Shown: positions 32,260-40,744, counted from the stretch's first letter. The stretch: DNA of 64,000 nt from Actinomadura barringtoniae (GCF_017573505.1 NZ_JAGEOJ010000010.1:372001-436000), one strand, 5' to 3'. Numbers and translations: made by a program. The notes: generated from the letters alone by a model not told the origin.

Positions 32260-32273
32260 GGATCCTCCTCCTA

Positions 32274-32296
32274 CTACTTTCCTATCAGGAAACTAG
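32274..32296. promoter_or_regulatory. Twin operator, site 1
   Basis: A 23-bp palindrome CTA-C-TTTCCT-ATC-AGGAAA-C-TAG, complementary except for one pair and the centre. It starts 15 bp upstream of the membrane protein start and overlaps the expected promoter. Confidence 0.75.
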
Positions 32297-32305
32297 TTCT
32301 AGCGG

Positions 32306-32328
32306 CTATTTTCCTGTGGGGAAAGTAG
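32306..32328. promoter_or_regulatory. Twin operator, site 2
   Basis: CTA-T-TTTCCT-GTG-GGGAAA-G-TAG, the same 23-bp layout as site 1 with its centre 32 bp away. That is three helical turns, so two dimers would bind the same face of the DNA. Confidence 0.75.
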
Positions 32329-32397
32329 GGGTGGGAATAATCCGGCCCGATCGGGCGCAGGTAACCTCCGTACGCGTTCCGGCGAGGAGGACTACCA

Positions 32398-33219
32398 GTG
32401 AAGTTCGGTGTATCGACGTTCGTGACCGATGACGGGATCGGGCCGGCGGCGCTTGGCAGGGCGCTGGAGGAGCGCGGGTTCGACTCGCTCTTCCTGGCCG
32501 AGCACTCCCACATCCCGGTCAGCCGCGAGTCCCCGTGGCCCGGCGGCCCGGAGCTGCCGCGGCACTACTACCGGACGCTCGACCCGTTCGTCGCCCTGGC
32601 GGCCGCCGCGACCGTCACCGAGCGGCTGCTCGTCGGCACCGGCATCGCCCTGATCATCCAGCGCGACCCGATCCACCTGGCCAAGGAGGTCGCCTCGCTC
32701 GACCTGGTCTCGGGCGGCCGGGCAATCCTGGGCGTCGGCGCGGGCTGGAACCGCGAGGAGATGCGCAACCACGGCACCGAGCCGAAGACCCGGATGCGGC
32801 TCCTGCGCGAGCGCGTGCTGGCGATCAAGCAGCTGTGGACCGAGGAGGAGGCCGAGTTCCACGGCGAGTTCGTCGACTTCGACCCGGTCTTCTCGTATCC
32901 GAAGCCGGTGCAGCAGCCGAACCCGCCCGTCTACATCGGCGGATCGGGTCCGACCACGTTCGACCGGGTGGTGGAGTTCGGCGACGGCTGGATGCCGATC
33001 CTCGGGCGCGGCACCGACAACTTCCCCGAGCAGGTCGCCGAGCTGCGCGAACGGGCCGGGCGGCGGGTGCCGGTCACGGTGTTCGGCGCCGTGCCCAAGC
33101 CGGAGATCGTCGCTGACCTGGAGGCGGCCGGGGCGGACCACGTCCTGTTCAACCTTCCGACCGAGCCCGAGGCCGAGACGCTCACGCGTCTGGACGGCAT
33201 CGCCACCCTCATCAAATAG
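32398..33219 (+). CDS. F420-dependent LLM-class oxidoreductase
   Basis: 273 residues of the luciferase-like TIM-barrel family. The start (MKFGVSTFVTDDGIGP) and the segment AEHSHIPVSRESPWPGGP resemble the actinobacterial F420 subgroup (TIGR03619-like). The motif LGVGAGWNREEMRNHG is a conserved barrel loop. Coenzyme F420 is used as hydride carrier by this group; substrate unknown. GTG 32398 has an AGGAGG site 7 nt upstream. It is divergent from the membrane protein/regulator operon across 138 bp that contain the twin operators, so it may be a second target of that regulator. The MetE-like gene follows 14 bp downstream. Confidence 0.85.
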   Translation: MKFGVSTFVTDDGIGPAALGRALEERGFDSLFLAEHSHIPVSRESPWPGGPELPRHYYRTLDPFVALAAAATVTERLLVGTGIALIIQRDPIHLAKEVASLDLVSGGRAILGVGAGWNREEMRNHGTEPKTRMRLLRERVLAIKQLWTEEEAEFHGEFVDFDPVFSYPKPVQQPNPPVYIGGSGPTTFDRVVEFGDGWMPILGRGTDNFPEQVAELRERAGRRVPVTVFGAVPKPEIVADLEAAGADHVLFNLPTEPEAETLTRLDGIATLIK

Positions 33220-33220
33220 C

Positions 33221-33226
33221 TAGGGT
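33221..33226 (+). promoter_or_regulatory. -10 box for leaderless MetE-like transcript
   Basis: TAGGGT ends 7 nt before GTG 33234, directly after the stop of the LLM gene. Confidence 0.45.
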
Positions 33227-33233
33227 TGCGGGC

Positions 33234-34235
33234 GTGGGCGACAGGTTTCCCTGGGGGACGGCGAGTGCGACCGGTGTCGGCTCGTATCCGGGCACGGACC
33301 CGGCCGAGGCGTTGCGGATCGTGCTCGGCGAGCTGCCCGACCTGCCGCACCTGCCCGAGCTGCCCGACCGGGGGCCCGGCGCCGACATGATCGGCCGCAG
33401 TGCCGGGCTCCTGATCGACCTCGCCGTGCACGTCGAGCCGTCCGGCTGGCGGATCTCCGACCGGCCGGGCCTGGACACCCAGCGTTCGCTGGACCACCTG
33501 GCCCGCGACCTGGACGTGCTGGAGGAGCTTGCCGGCGAGCACGACGGGCCGTTCAAGCTCCAGGTGTGCGGGCCGTGGACGCTCGCCGCCGCCATCGAGC
33601 TCAAGTACGGCGACCGCATGCTGAAGGACCCGGGCGCCGTACGCGACCTCACCGGCTCGCTCGCCGAGGGCGTCGCGCTGCACGTGGCGGACGTGCGGCG
33701 GCGGTTGCCGAACGCTGACCTGCTGATCCAGATCGACGAGCCCGCGCTGCCCGCCGTGCTCGCGGGGACCGTGCCGACGGCCAGCGGCTTCTCCCGGCTG
33801 CGCCCCGTGGACCCACCGGTGGTCGCGGAGGCGCTCAAGACCGTGATCGAGGCGAGCGGCGCGTTCCCGATCGTGCACTGCTGCGCGCCGAACGTGCCGT
33901 ACCGGCTGCTGCGCGAGGCCGGCGCCAAGGCGCTGTCGGTCGACCTGAGCCTGGTGCCGCGCCGCGCCGACGACGCGGTGGGGGAGACGATCGACGCCGG
34001 GATCGGCCTGCTGCTCGGCGCCGTCCCCGGCCACGACAAGCCGCTGCCCGCGCTGCAGGCCACCGCCGGGCCCGTACGGGACCTGTGGCGGCGGCTCGGC
34101 TTCCCGGAGTCCACGATCGGCGAGCAGGTCGTGATCACGCCCGCCTGCGGCCTGGCCGGGGCGTCCCCGGCGTACGTGCGCGCCGCCCTGAAGCGGTGCC
34201 GCGAGACGGCGCGCACGCTGCACGAGGCTCCCTGA
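33234..34235 (+). CDS. MetE C-terminal-like methionine synthase domain protein
   Basis: 333 residues matching the C-terminal catalytic half of cobalamin-independent methionine synthase. The zinc ligand pattern is visible: His/Cys in IVHCCAPN, Glu region in IQIDEPALP, and the last Cys in ITPACGLAGA (compare NPDCGLKTR in MetE). The N-terminal MetE half is missing. Such short proteins sit between mnmA and ligA in many actinobacteria and are annotated as methionine synthase. They may use a simpler methyl donor, as archaeal MetE homologues do; that is inference. A separate TAGGGT promoter box precedes it. Confidence 0.85.
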   Translation: MGDRFPWGTASATGVGSYPGTDPAEALRIVLGELPDLPHLPELPDRGPGADMIGRSAGLLIDLAVHVEPSGWRISDRPGLDTQRSLDHLARDLDVLEELAGEHDGPFKLQVCGPWTLAAAIELKYGDRMLKDPGAVRDLTGSLAEGVALHVADVRRRLPNADLLIQIDEPALPAVLAGTVPTASGFSRLRPVDPPVVAEALKTVIEASGAFPIVHCCAPNVPYRLLREAGAKALSVDLSLVPRRADDAVGETIDAGIGLLLGAVPGHDKPLPALQATAGPVRDLWRRLGFPESTIGEQVVITPACGLAGASPAYVRAALKRCRETARTLHEAP

Positions 34236-34239
34236 CCGG

Positions 34240-34597
34240 CTAGCCCTTCCCCGCCGCGTCGGCGACGGCGTGGAAGGCGTACGGCACCTCGGCGAAGTTC
34301 TCCTCGCTGTTGATGTCCTGCGAGGTCTTGACGATGACGACCTTGTTGCGCGGGCTGACGTACACGTACTGCCCGAAGACGCCGATCGCCGAGTAGTCGC
34401 CGTCGAACCCGGTCCACCACTGGCGGCCGTAGCCCCAGCCGTCCTGGTCGATCGCCTCCGGCCGCGTGTAGGGCGTGGTCACGCGCGTGGAGTCCCGGAC
34501 CCAGCCCGCCGGAACGACCTGGCGGCCGTTCGCCTTGCCCTGGTTGAGGTAGAGCAGGCCGAAGCGGGCCAGGTCCCTGCTGGTGACGTGGTAGCAG
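34240..34597 (-). pseudogene. 3' fragment of a serine hydrolase (class C beta-lactamase fold), 5' part lost
   Basis: About 118 codons of a beta-lactamase/serine-hydrolase C-terminus remain: SRDLARFGLLYLNQG, GWGYGRQWWTGFDGDY, GVFGQYVYVSPRNKVVIVKTS. Full proteins have about 350-450 residues, with the SxxK nucleophile near the N-terminus. That half is absent: upstream lies the TnpB insertion element, and beyond it only about 100 bp separate the element from ligA. The 5' half was deleted during or after the insertion, or lies elsewhere. An open frame that starts inside the element (34656) is not evidence of function. Confidence 0.82.
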
Positions 34598-35909
34598 CAT
34601 TGACGCCCTCCCCACCCTCCTGAGGTGGGGATTCCAGCCTGCCCGTTGCCGTGCACCGCACGCCCTCAGGCTTCTGGTGGGTTCCTGGTTCGACGACCCG
34701 TGCCACCGCGAACGGCGGTCTTACCCGGTCTCCACAGGCGTTTAGCGTCTCCGCCCCCCGCACCATCTCAGGCGCGGCTTGTCGTCCGGCGGCGACGATG
34801 CGACGCCCCTCATTACGCACGTTGAGGGCCGCATTGTGGTCGCGGTCATGTAGCGCATTGCACGCGGCGCAGACCCAGCTGCGCACGGCCAGTGGCTTGG
34901 GCCCGTCCTGGTGCCCGCAGATCGAACACAGCTGCGATGACGGAAACGTACGACTGACCTTGGTGAACGTGCGCCCGTTCTTACGGGCCTTGTACTCGAG
35001 CATCGCCACAAAGGACGCCCACCCGGCGTCGTGCACGCTCTTGGCCAGCCAGGTACGGCTGAGCCGGTCGACGGCCAGGTCCTCCACGTACACCGCTTGG
35101 TTCTCGCGGATGAGCCACGTGGACAGCTGGTGATGGAACTCGCGGCGCGCGTCGGCGACCTTGGCGTGAAGCCGTGTGACCCGCCGCACGGCTTGGTTGT
35201 GGTTGCTGGAGCCCTTCTGCTTCCGGGCAAGATCCTGCTGCGCCCGCCTCAGCTTGCGCTCGGCCTTACGCAGCCATCGTGGATTCGAGATCTTGCGCCC
35301 ATCCGACAGGACGGCGAAATGATTGAGACCGAGATCGATACCGACGTCGGCGCCCACAGTCGGTAGGGGCTGTTGAGACGCCTCCACTACGAACGAGGCG
35401 AAGTATCGCCCGGCCCCGTCCTTGATGATTGAGACGCTTGAGGGCTCCGCCGGGAGGGGCCGGGACCAGCGAACGGGCACGTCACCGATCTTCGGCAATC
35501 GGAGACGGCCGGCCTCGGTGATCTTGAATTTGGCATTCCGTGCAAACCGAATCGCTTGTCGGCCGTCTTTTCTGGATCGGGGACGCGGCGCTTCCATCCG
35601 TCTTCCTCGGCGCTGACCGCATGCCGAGGCAAAGAAGTTGCGGTAGGCCGTGTTGAGATCGCCCAGCGCCTGCTGGAGCATCGCCGTGGACACCTCGCCC
35701 AGCCACGCCCGTTCGGAGTTCTTCTTGGCCTGTGTGATCACCAGTTTGGACAGTTCAGTATCCGTGAGGTACGGCAGACCTTCGCGGAAGGCCGTTTCCC
35801 TGACACGCAACGCGTCATTGAAGACGACTCGTGCGCATCCGAACGCCCGGGCCAAAGCCTGTTCGTGTCCCGGCGTTGGGTACAGCCTGTAGCGATATTG
35901 AAGCAGCAC
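34479..35909 (-). CDS. tnpB: TnpB RNA-guided nuclease, reading out of the element
   Basis: 476 codons from GTG 35909 to the stop at 34479. TnpB proteins are RNA-guided DNA nucleases of IS200/IS605 elements and relatives of Cas12. The RuvC residues are intact: Asp in GIDLGLN (near 191), Glu in YVEDLAV (near 276), Asp in HDRDHNAALN (near 354-356). The zinc finger has CSIC and CAAC pairs. No in-frame stop occurs before the right end, so translation runs about 40 codons into the host fragment. The guide RNA of TnpB systems overlaps the 3' end of tnpB and the RE, here about 34600-34800. An even longer upstream frame is antisense to ligA and not real. Confidence 0.88.
   Translation of the reverse strand: MLLQYRYRLYPTPGHEQALARAFGCARVVFNDALRVRETAFREGLPYLTDTELSKLVITQAKKNSERAWLGEVSTAMLQQALGDLNTAYRNFFASACGQRRGRRMEAPRPRSRKDGRQAIRFARNAKFKITEAGRLRLPKIGDVPVRWSRPLPAEPSSVSIIKDGAGRYFASFVVEASQQPLPTVGADVGIDLGLNHFAVLSDGRKISNPRWLRKAERKLRRAQQDLARKQKGSSNHNQAVRRVTRLHAKVADARREFHHQLSTWLIRENQAVYVEDLAVDRLSRTWLAKSVHDAGWASFVAMLEYKARKNGRTFTKVSRTFPSSQLCSICGHQDGPKPLAVRSWVCAACNALHDRDHNAALNVRNEGRRIVAAGRQAAPEMVRGAETLNACGDRVRPPFAVARVVEPGTHQKPEGVRCTATGRLESPPQEGGEGVNAATTSPAGTWPASACSTSTRARRTAARSFRRAGSGTPRA
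34609..34631. repeat. RE hairpin of the TnpB element
   Basis: 8-bp perfect stem TCCCCACC/GGTGGGGA with loop CTCCTGA. It is both a transposition end and the likely scaffold end of the omega (guide) RNA. Confidence 0.8.
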
Positions 35910-35922
35910 GCGGTCACCGTAG

Positions 35923-35947
35923 TCCCCGGGGGGTGACAACCCCGGGA
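35923..35947. repeat. LE stem of the TnpB element (putative)
   Basis: TCCCCGGG and CCCGGGA flank about 10 nt upstream of the tnpB start on the minus strand. It is a candidate left-end hairpin; the true left boundary cannot be fixed from one copy. Confidence 0.45.
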
Positions 35948-36053
35948 CGCGGGTGGAGCTGCGGGCCAGCCGCGTCTCCGGCGCCGACTGATCGTTCGCA
36001 AAGACGGCCGCGCCGCTGGTCAAAGTGTCAGTGGTGGGGGTGAGAATAGGCGC

Positions 36054-38225
36054 ATGACCTTGAGCGAAGGCGTTCCGGCAGAGGCGGCGCGGCGGCACGC
36101 GGAGCTGAGCCAGGAGATCGACGAGGCCAACTACCGCTACTACGTCCTCGACAACCCGACGTGGACGGACGCGCAGTACGACAAGGCGATGCGCGAGCTG
36201 CAGGCGCTGGAGGCCGAGCACCCGCCGCTGGTCACGCCGCAGTCGCCGTCGCAGCGGGTCGGCGCGCCGATCATCACCGACTTCGCCACCGTCGAGCATC
36301 TGGAGCGGATGCAGAGTCTCGACAACGCGATGAACGCCGACGAGCTGCTCGCCTGGGACGAGCGGGTCGTCAAGGAGGTCGGCGAGGTCGCCGGCTACCT
36401 GTGCGAGCTCAAGATCGACGGCCTGGCGATCGCGCTGGTCTACGAGAAGGGCCGCCTGATCCGGGGCGTGACCCGCGGCGACGGCCGTACCGGCGAGGAC
36501 GTCACCAACAACGTCCGCACGATCGCCGACATCCCGATGCAGCTGGCGGGCGAGGGCTGGCCGGACACGCTGGAGGTCCGCGGCGAGGTCTTCCTGCCGG
36601 TCGAGGGGTTCGAGCAGGTCAACGCGGTGCTCGCGGACGCGGGCAAGGAGCCGTTCGCCAACCCGCGCAACGCGGCGGCCGGTTCGCTGCGGCAGAAGGA
36701 TCCGCGCGTCACCGCCAAGCGCCCGCTGGGCATCCTCGTGCACGGCTTCGGCGCGTGGGAGGGCGGCAAGCGGCCCGAGAGCCAGTCCGAGGCGTACGAG
36801 CTGATGGGCGGCTGGGGGCTGCCGGTCAGCGACCGCTTCAAGGTGGTCGGCGGGCTGGACGCGGTGCGCGAGTACATCGACTACTACGGCGAGCACCGGC
36901 ACGACCCGGCGTACGAGATCGACGGCGTCGTGGTCAAGGTCGACCAGTTCTCGCTGCAGCGGCGGCTCGGCTCGACCTCGCGCGCGCCGCGCTGGGCGAT
37001 CGCCTGGAAGTACCCGCCGGAGGAGGTCAACACCAAGCTCCTGGACATCAAGGTCGGCGTCGGCCGGACCGGCCGGGTCACGCCGTACGGGGTGATGGCG
37101 CCGGTCAAGGTGGCGGGCTCCACGGTCGAACGGGCGACGCTCCACAACGCGAGCGAGGTCAAGCGCAAGGGCGTGCTGATCGGCGACACGGTCGTGCTGC
37201 GCAAGGCCGGTGACGTCATCCCCGAGATCGTCGCGCCGGTGACCGGGCTGCGGGACGGGTCCGAGCGCGAGTTCGAGATGCCCGAGCACTGCCCCGAGTG
37301 CGGCACGAAGCTGGCGTACGAGAAGGAGGGCGACGCCGACATCCGCTGCCCGAACGCGGCGCGCTGCCCCGCGCAGCTGCGCGAGCGCCTGTTCTTCGTG
37401 GCCAGCCGCAACGCGCTCGACATCGAGGCGCTCGGCTACGTGGCGGCGACGGCGCTGACCCACCCGCTGGAGCCCAAGGACCCGCCGGTCAAGAACGAGG
37501 GCGACCTGTTCCACCTGACCGTCGAGCAGCTGCTGCCGATCAAGAGCCTGGTGCTCGACCAGCAGACCGGCACGGCCAAGATCGACCCGAAGACGGGCGA
37601 GGACAAGGTCGTCACCTTCTTCGCCAACAAGGAGGGCGAGCCGAAGAAGACGGTCGACAAGCTCTTCGAGGAACTGGAGAAGGCCAAGCAGCAGCCGCTG
37701 TGGCGGGTGCTGGTGGCGCTGTCGATCCGGCACGTCGGGCCGTCGGCCGCCCAGGACCTCGCGCGCGAGCTGCGTTCCCTGGACGCGATCGCCGAGGCGA
37801 CCGAGGAGGAGCTCGCGGCCGTCGACGGCGTGGGCCCGACGATCGCGGCGTCGATCAAGGCATGGTTCGAGGTCGACTGGCACCGCGAGATCGTCGAGAA
37901 GTGGCGCGCGGCCGGGGTGCGGATGGCCGACGAGGGAGCGGACGAGGGCCCCCGGCCGTTGGAAGGTGTGACGGTCGTGGTCACCGGATCGCTGGAGGGG
38001 TATAGCCGGGACTCGGCCACCGAGGCGATCCAGAGTCGAGGGGGGAAGGTCACCAGCTCGGTGTCGAAGAAGACGGGCTTCGTGGTCGTCGGGGACAGTC
38101 CGGGTTCCAAATACGACAAAGCTGTCAAGCTGGGCGTACCGGTCCTCGATGAGGCCGGCTTCGCCGTCCTGCTCGCCGATGGGCCAGATGCGGCCAAGGC
38201 CGTAACCCAGAGCGTGGACGAATAA
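36054..38225 (+). CDS. ligA: NAD-dependent DNA ligase
   Basis: 723 residues and complete. The adenylation lysine is K120 in CELKIDGLAI, followed by the nucleotidyltransferase motifs, OB fold, a four-cysteine zinc finger (CPECGTKL and IRCPNAARCPAQ), helix-hairpin-helix repeats and a C-terminal BRCT domain (about 640-715). An acidic-basic insertion (about 465-540, KNEGDLFHL to FFANKEGEPKK) is typical of actinobacterial LigA. It seals Okazaki fragments and is normally essential. The start has GGGGGTGAG upstream with 9-nt spacing. The TnpB element ends only about 100 bp upstream, so its promoter region may have been remodelled. Confidence 0.97.
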   Translation: MTLSEGVPAEAARRHAELSQEIDEANYRYYVLDNPTWTDAQYDKAMRELQALEAEHPPLVTPQSPSQRVGAPIITDFATVEHLERMQSLDNAMNADELLAWDERVVKEVGEVAGYLCELKIDGLAIALVYEKGRLIRGVTRGDGRTGEDVTNNVRTIADIPMQLAGEGWPDTLEVRGEVFLPVEGFEQVNAVLADAGKEPFANPRNAAAGSLRQKDPRVTAKRPLGILVHGFGAWEGGKRPESQSEAYELMGGWGLPVSDRFKVVGGLDAVREYIDYYGEHRHDPAYEIDGVVVKVDQFSLQRRLGSTSRAPRWAIAWKYPPEEVNTKLLDIKVGVGRTGRVTPYGVMAPVKVAGSTVERATLHNASEVKRKGVLIGDTVVLRKAGDVIPEIVAPVTGLRDGSEREFEMPEHCPECGTKLAYEKEGDADIRCPNAARCPAQLRERLFFVASRNALDIEALGYVAATALTHPLEPKDPPVKNEGDLFHLTVEQLLPIKSLVLDQQTGTAKIDPKTGEDKVVTFFANKEGEPKKTVDKLFEELEKAKQQPLWRVLVALSIRHVGPSAAQDLARELRSLDAIAEATEEELAAVDGVGPTIAASIKAWFEVDWHREIVEKWRAAGVRMADEGADEGPRPLEGVTVVVTGSLEGYSRDSATEAIQSRGGKVTSSVSKKTGFVVVGDSPGSKYDKAVKLGVPVLDEAGFAVLLADGPDAAKAVTQSVDE

Positions 38226-38568
38226 CGCCTCGTATTCGTTGCGCCGCTAACCAGGTGATTGTTACCCTACGGTACGGTATCGCTACTCGGAGGTGGTGTA
38301 TCAGCACGGAATGGGCATAACGGAACGTACGCAATCGGCTTCGCGAAGTGCTGCAAAGGCCGTACTCTCCCACTCAGCACGACTTCAAACCTCAGGCCCG
38401 AGTCCGACTCCCCGAACCCCCGGCGAGCGCCCTCCGGAAGGACCTCCCGGGACCCGGAAGATCTCCGGGAACCCTCCGCCGGTTCTCAGCGGGGAGCGGC
38501 AAGTGGACGGCCCGGCTCCCCGCGGTGCTGGACGGGAGACGGTGGTCCCCTAACCCCCCGAGGAAGTG
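38226..38568 (+). other. 343-bp intergenic leader upstream of the GGDEF-EAL gene
   Basis: No convincing gene. Repeated TACGG units (38267-38279) lie where a promoter would be expected. From about 38326 to 38376 GTACG...CGTAC and CGGC...GCCG can pair around CTTCGCGAAG, and later GAACC...GGTTC (38469-38486) can pair, so a structured 5' leader is possible. A frame of 86 codons (38293-38553) has composition typical of noncoding high-GC DNA. Confidence 0.4.
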
Positions 38569-40677
38569 ATGAAGGACCCGAACAACACGCGGAACACCAT
38601 GCCGCGCCGGGGCTCCCCCCTGTGGATCTTCTTCGTCGTCGTGATCACGCTCGGGGTGGCCGTCTTCGCCGTCGCCCTCGCCCGCCTGTCCGGACCCGAC
38701 GTGCACGCGCTGGTCCGCAACCCCGTCTTCTGGATCCTCGCCGCGTTCATCGTGTTCGGCGAGCTCCGGCCGATCATCACGCCCGGCTCCACCGAGAACA
38801 ACGGCGCCACGACCTCCACCACGTTCGCGTTCGCCTCGCTGCTGTACGCCGGGCTGCCGATCGCCGCCGTGCTGCAGGCCGTCGCAGTGATCACCTGCGG
38901 CGTCTTCCGCTCCCGCACCCCGCACCGGATCGCCTTCAACGCCGCCCAGTACACGCTCAGCCTGGGCGCCGCCCACCTGGTCCTGCTGGCCTTCGGCGTG
39001 AACGCCAACCCCACCTCGCTGTGGGTGCCCGAGGGGTCGGACCTGGGCGCGATCGCGTTCGCCGGCGCCGTCTACTTCATCTGCAACGACACCCTCGTCG
39101 CCGCCGCGATCGCCCTCCACGAGCGAGTGTCGCTGATCAAGGCGCTGCGCTGGGACCTCGGCTACCAGGTGCTGGTCCACCTGGCGCTGCTCGGCCTCGC
39201 ACCGCTGATGGTGGTGGCGATGGACCGCTCGGCCGCGTTCGTGCCGCTGATCGTGCTGCCGTTCATCGCGGTCTACCTGAACGCCTCGGTCTCGGTGCGC
39301 CGCGAGCACCAGGCCCTGCACGACGGCCTGACCGGCCTGCCGAACCGCAAGATGCTGATCGTCCGGTCCGAGGAAGCGCTCGCTGAGATGCGCGGCAGCG
39401 AGGCTCGCCGCCTGTCCACCATGGTCGGCGCGGCCCGCCGGCGCCAGGTGGAGGGCGCCCCCGCCCAGCGCGTCGGCCTGTTCCTGCTGGACCTCGACCG
39501 GTTCAAGGAGGTGAACGACACCCTCGGCCACGCCACCGGTGACCGGCTGCTCCAGCTGGTCGCGCACCGCCTCACCCACAGCGTCCGCCCCGGCGACCTG
39601 GTCTCGCGGCTCGGCGGCGACGAGTTCGCCGTGCTGCTGCCGACCGTCCGGGACGCGCAGGCCGCCCGCGAGGTCGCCGCCCGGCTGCGCGCTGCGCTGA
39701 GCGAGCCGGTGCGGCTGGACGGCCTGTCGTTCGACCTGGAGGGCAGCGTCGGCATCGCGCTGTTCCCCGACCACGCGCCCGACTTCGAGCTGCTGCTCCA
39801 GCGCGCCGACGTCGCGATGTACTCCGCCAAGGAGAACCGCACCGGCGTCGAGGTCTACGCGCCCGGCAAGGACCGCAACTCGCCGGCCCGCCTCGGCATG
39901 CTCGGCGACCTGCGGCGCGCCATCGACCGGCACGAGCTCGAGCTGTTCTACCAGCCCAAGGTCGCGCTGCGGGACGGCCAGCTGGTCGGCATGGAGGCGC
40001 TGCTGCGCTGGCGCCACCCCGAGCAGGGCCTGCTGGAGCCCCAGCACTTCCTGCCGATCGCCGAGCAGACCTACCTGATGCGGTCGATCACCCGCCTGGT
40101 CGTCGACGACGCGCTCGCGCAGGCCGCCTCCTGGTGGAAGGACGACCTCACCGTCCAGGTGTCGGTGAACGCCTCCGGGCGCGACCTGCTCGACACCGGC
40201 CTGACCGAGACGATCGAGGAGGGCCTGCTGGCCCGCGGGCTGCCCGCCGCCGCGCTCCAGCTGGAGATCACCGAGCGGATCCTGATGAACGAGCCGGCCT
40301 ACGCCTCCGACACCGTGAAGGCGCTCGCCGAGCTCGGCATCCCGCTCAGCCTGGACGACTTCGGGACCGGCTACTCCTCCCTGGTGCGCCTGAAGCGCCT
40401 CCCGGTCGAGGAGATCAAGATCGACGCCTCGTTCGTCCAGCGGCTGTCCAGCACGGGCGACGACACCGTCATCGTCCGCTCGATCGTGGACCTGGTCCGC
40501 AACCTCGGCCTGCGTTCGGTCGCCGAGGGCGTCGAAGACCCCAAGACCGCCCGGATGCTGCGCGAGATGGGCTGCGACGCCGCCCAGGGCTGGCACTTCG
40601 GCCGCCCGATGGACGCCGCCACCGCCACCGACTGGCTGCGCCGGCGCATGGAACGCGCCCCCGAACCGGCCGCCTGA
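38569..40677 (+). CDS. Membrane GGDEF-EAL protein (RmdB-like position)
   Basis: 702 residues. About seven N-terminal membrane spans (to residue 250) precede a GGDEF domain with an intact GGDEF motif (349-353) and the inhibitory-site RPGD exactly five residues upstream. An EAL domain with EAL at 476-478 and DDFGTGYSSL follows. Both synthesis and hydrolysis of cyclic di-GMP are possible; the I-site predicts product inhibition. Position directly after ligA equals that of SCO5495 (RmdB) in Streptomyces, where it affects development. That equivalence is by synteny and domain order. ATG 38569 is preceded by GAGGAA; a GTG at 38566 is adjacent. Confidence 0.92.
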   Translation: MKDPNNTRNTMPRRGSPLWIFFVVVITLGVAVFAVALARLSGPDVHALVRNPVFWILAAFIVFGELRPIITPGSTENNGATTSTTFAFASLLYAGLPIAAVLQAVAVITCGVFRSRTPHRIAFNAAQYTLSLGAAHLVLLAFGVNANPTSLWVPEGSDLGAIAFAGAVYFICNDTLVAAAIALHERVSLIKALRWDLGYQVLVHLALLGLAPLMVVAMDRSAAFVPLIVLPFIAVYLNASVSVRREHQALHDGLTGLPNRKMLIVRSEEALAEMRGSEARRLSTMVGAARRRQVEGAPAQRVGLFLLDLDRFKEVNDTLGHATGDRLLQLVAHRLTHSVRPGDLVSRLGGDEFAVLLPTVRDAQAAREVAARLRAALSEPVRLDGLSFDLEGSVGIALFPDHAPDFELLLQRADVAMYSAKENRTGVEVYAPGKDRNSPARLGMLGDLRRAIDRHELELFYQPKVALRDGQLVGMEALLRWRHPEQGLLEPQHFLPIAEQTYLMRSITRLVVDDALAQAASWWKDDLTVQVSVNASGRDLLDTGLTETIEEGLLARGLPAAALQLEITERILMNEPAYASDTVKALAELGIPLSLDDFGTGYSSLVRLKRLPVEEIKIDASFVQRLSSTGDDTVIVRSIVDLVRNLGLRSVAEGVEDPKTARMLREMGCDAAQGWHFGRPMDAATATDWLRRRMERAPEPAA

Positions 40678-40731
40678 CTCGCTGTCGAATCCTTGTTGCC
40701 CGATTCGGGTCATAGGGGATCAGCAGGCCGC

Positions 40732-40737
40732 TACCAT
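40732..40737 (+). promoter_or_regulatory. -10 box for leaderless small-membrane-protein transcript
   Basis: TACCAT ends 7 nt before ATG 40745. An in-frame ATG at 40736 overlaps the box and is less likely. Confidence 0.45.
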
Positions 40738-40744
40738 GCCGCGC

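Larger units (their letters stand above)
34597..35947 (-). mobile_element. IS200/IS605-superfamily element, TnpB-only (IS1341 type)
   Basis: About 1.35 kb, carrying one tnpB gene and no tnpA. The right end (RE) on the minus strand is marked by the stem TCCCCACC/GGTGGGGA (34609-34631) followed by GAGGGCGTCAA, the usual ending of these elements. The left-end stem (about 35923-35947) pairs CCCGGG segments just upstream of tnpB. It interrupts the serine hydrolase fragment. Exact ends are uncertain by several bases because one side of the target gene is missing and this family makes no target duplication. Mobilisation would need a TnpA supplied in trans. Confidence 0.8.

Noticed and set aside
34240..34656. 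Intact short serine hydrolase gene
   Set aside because: The start codon lies inside the TnpB element and the nucleophile half is missing; it is a fragment.
34479..37883. 1134-codon minus-strand frame through tnpB and ligA
   Set aside because: The part above 35909 is antisense to ligA and has Arg/Leu/Asp-rich shadow composition; only the TnpB part is real.
38293..38553. 86-codon open frame between ligA and the GGDEF-EAL gene
   Set aside because: Composition is Arg/Pro/Gly/Ser with no conserved pattern, typical of noncoding high-GC DNA, although a GGAGG lies near its start.
38226..38568. Cyclic di-GMP (GEMM) riboswitch
   Set aside because: Fragments such as GCAAAGGCC look similar, but the paired stems and tetraloop-receptor layout of GEMM could not be laid out.
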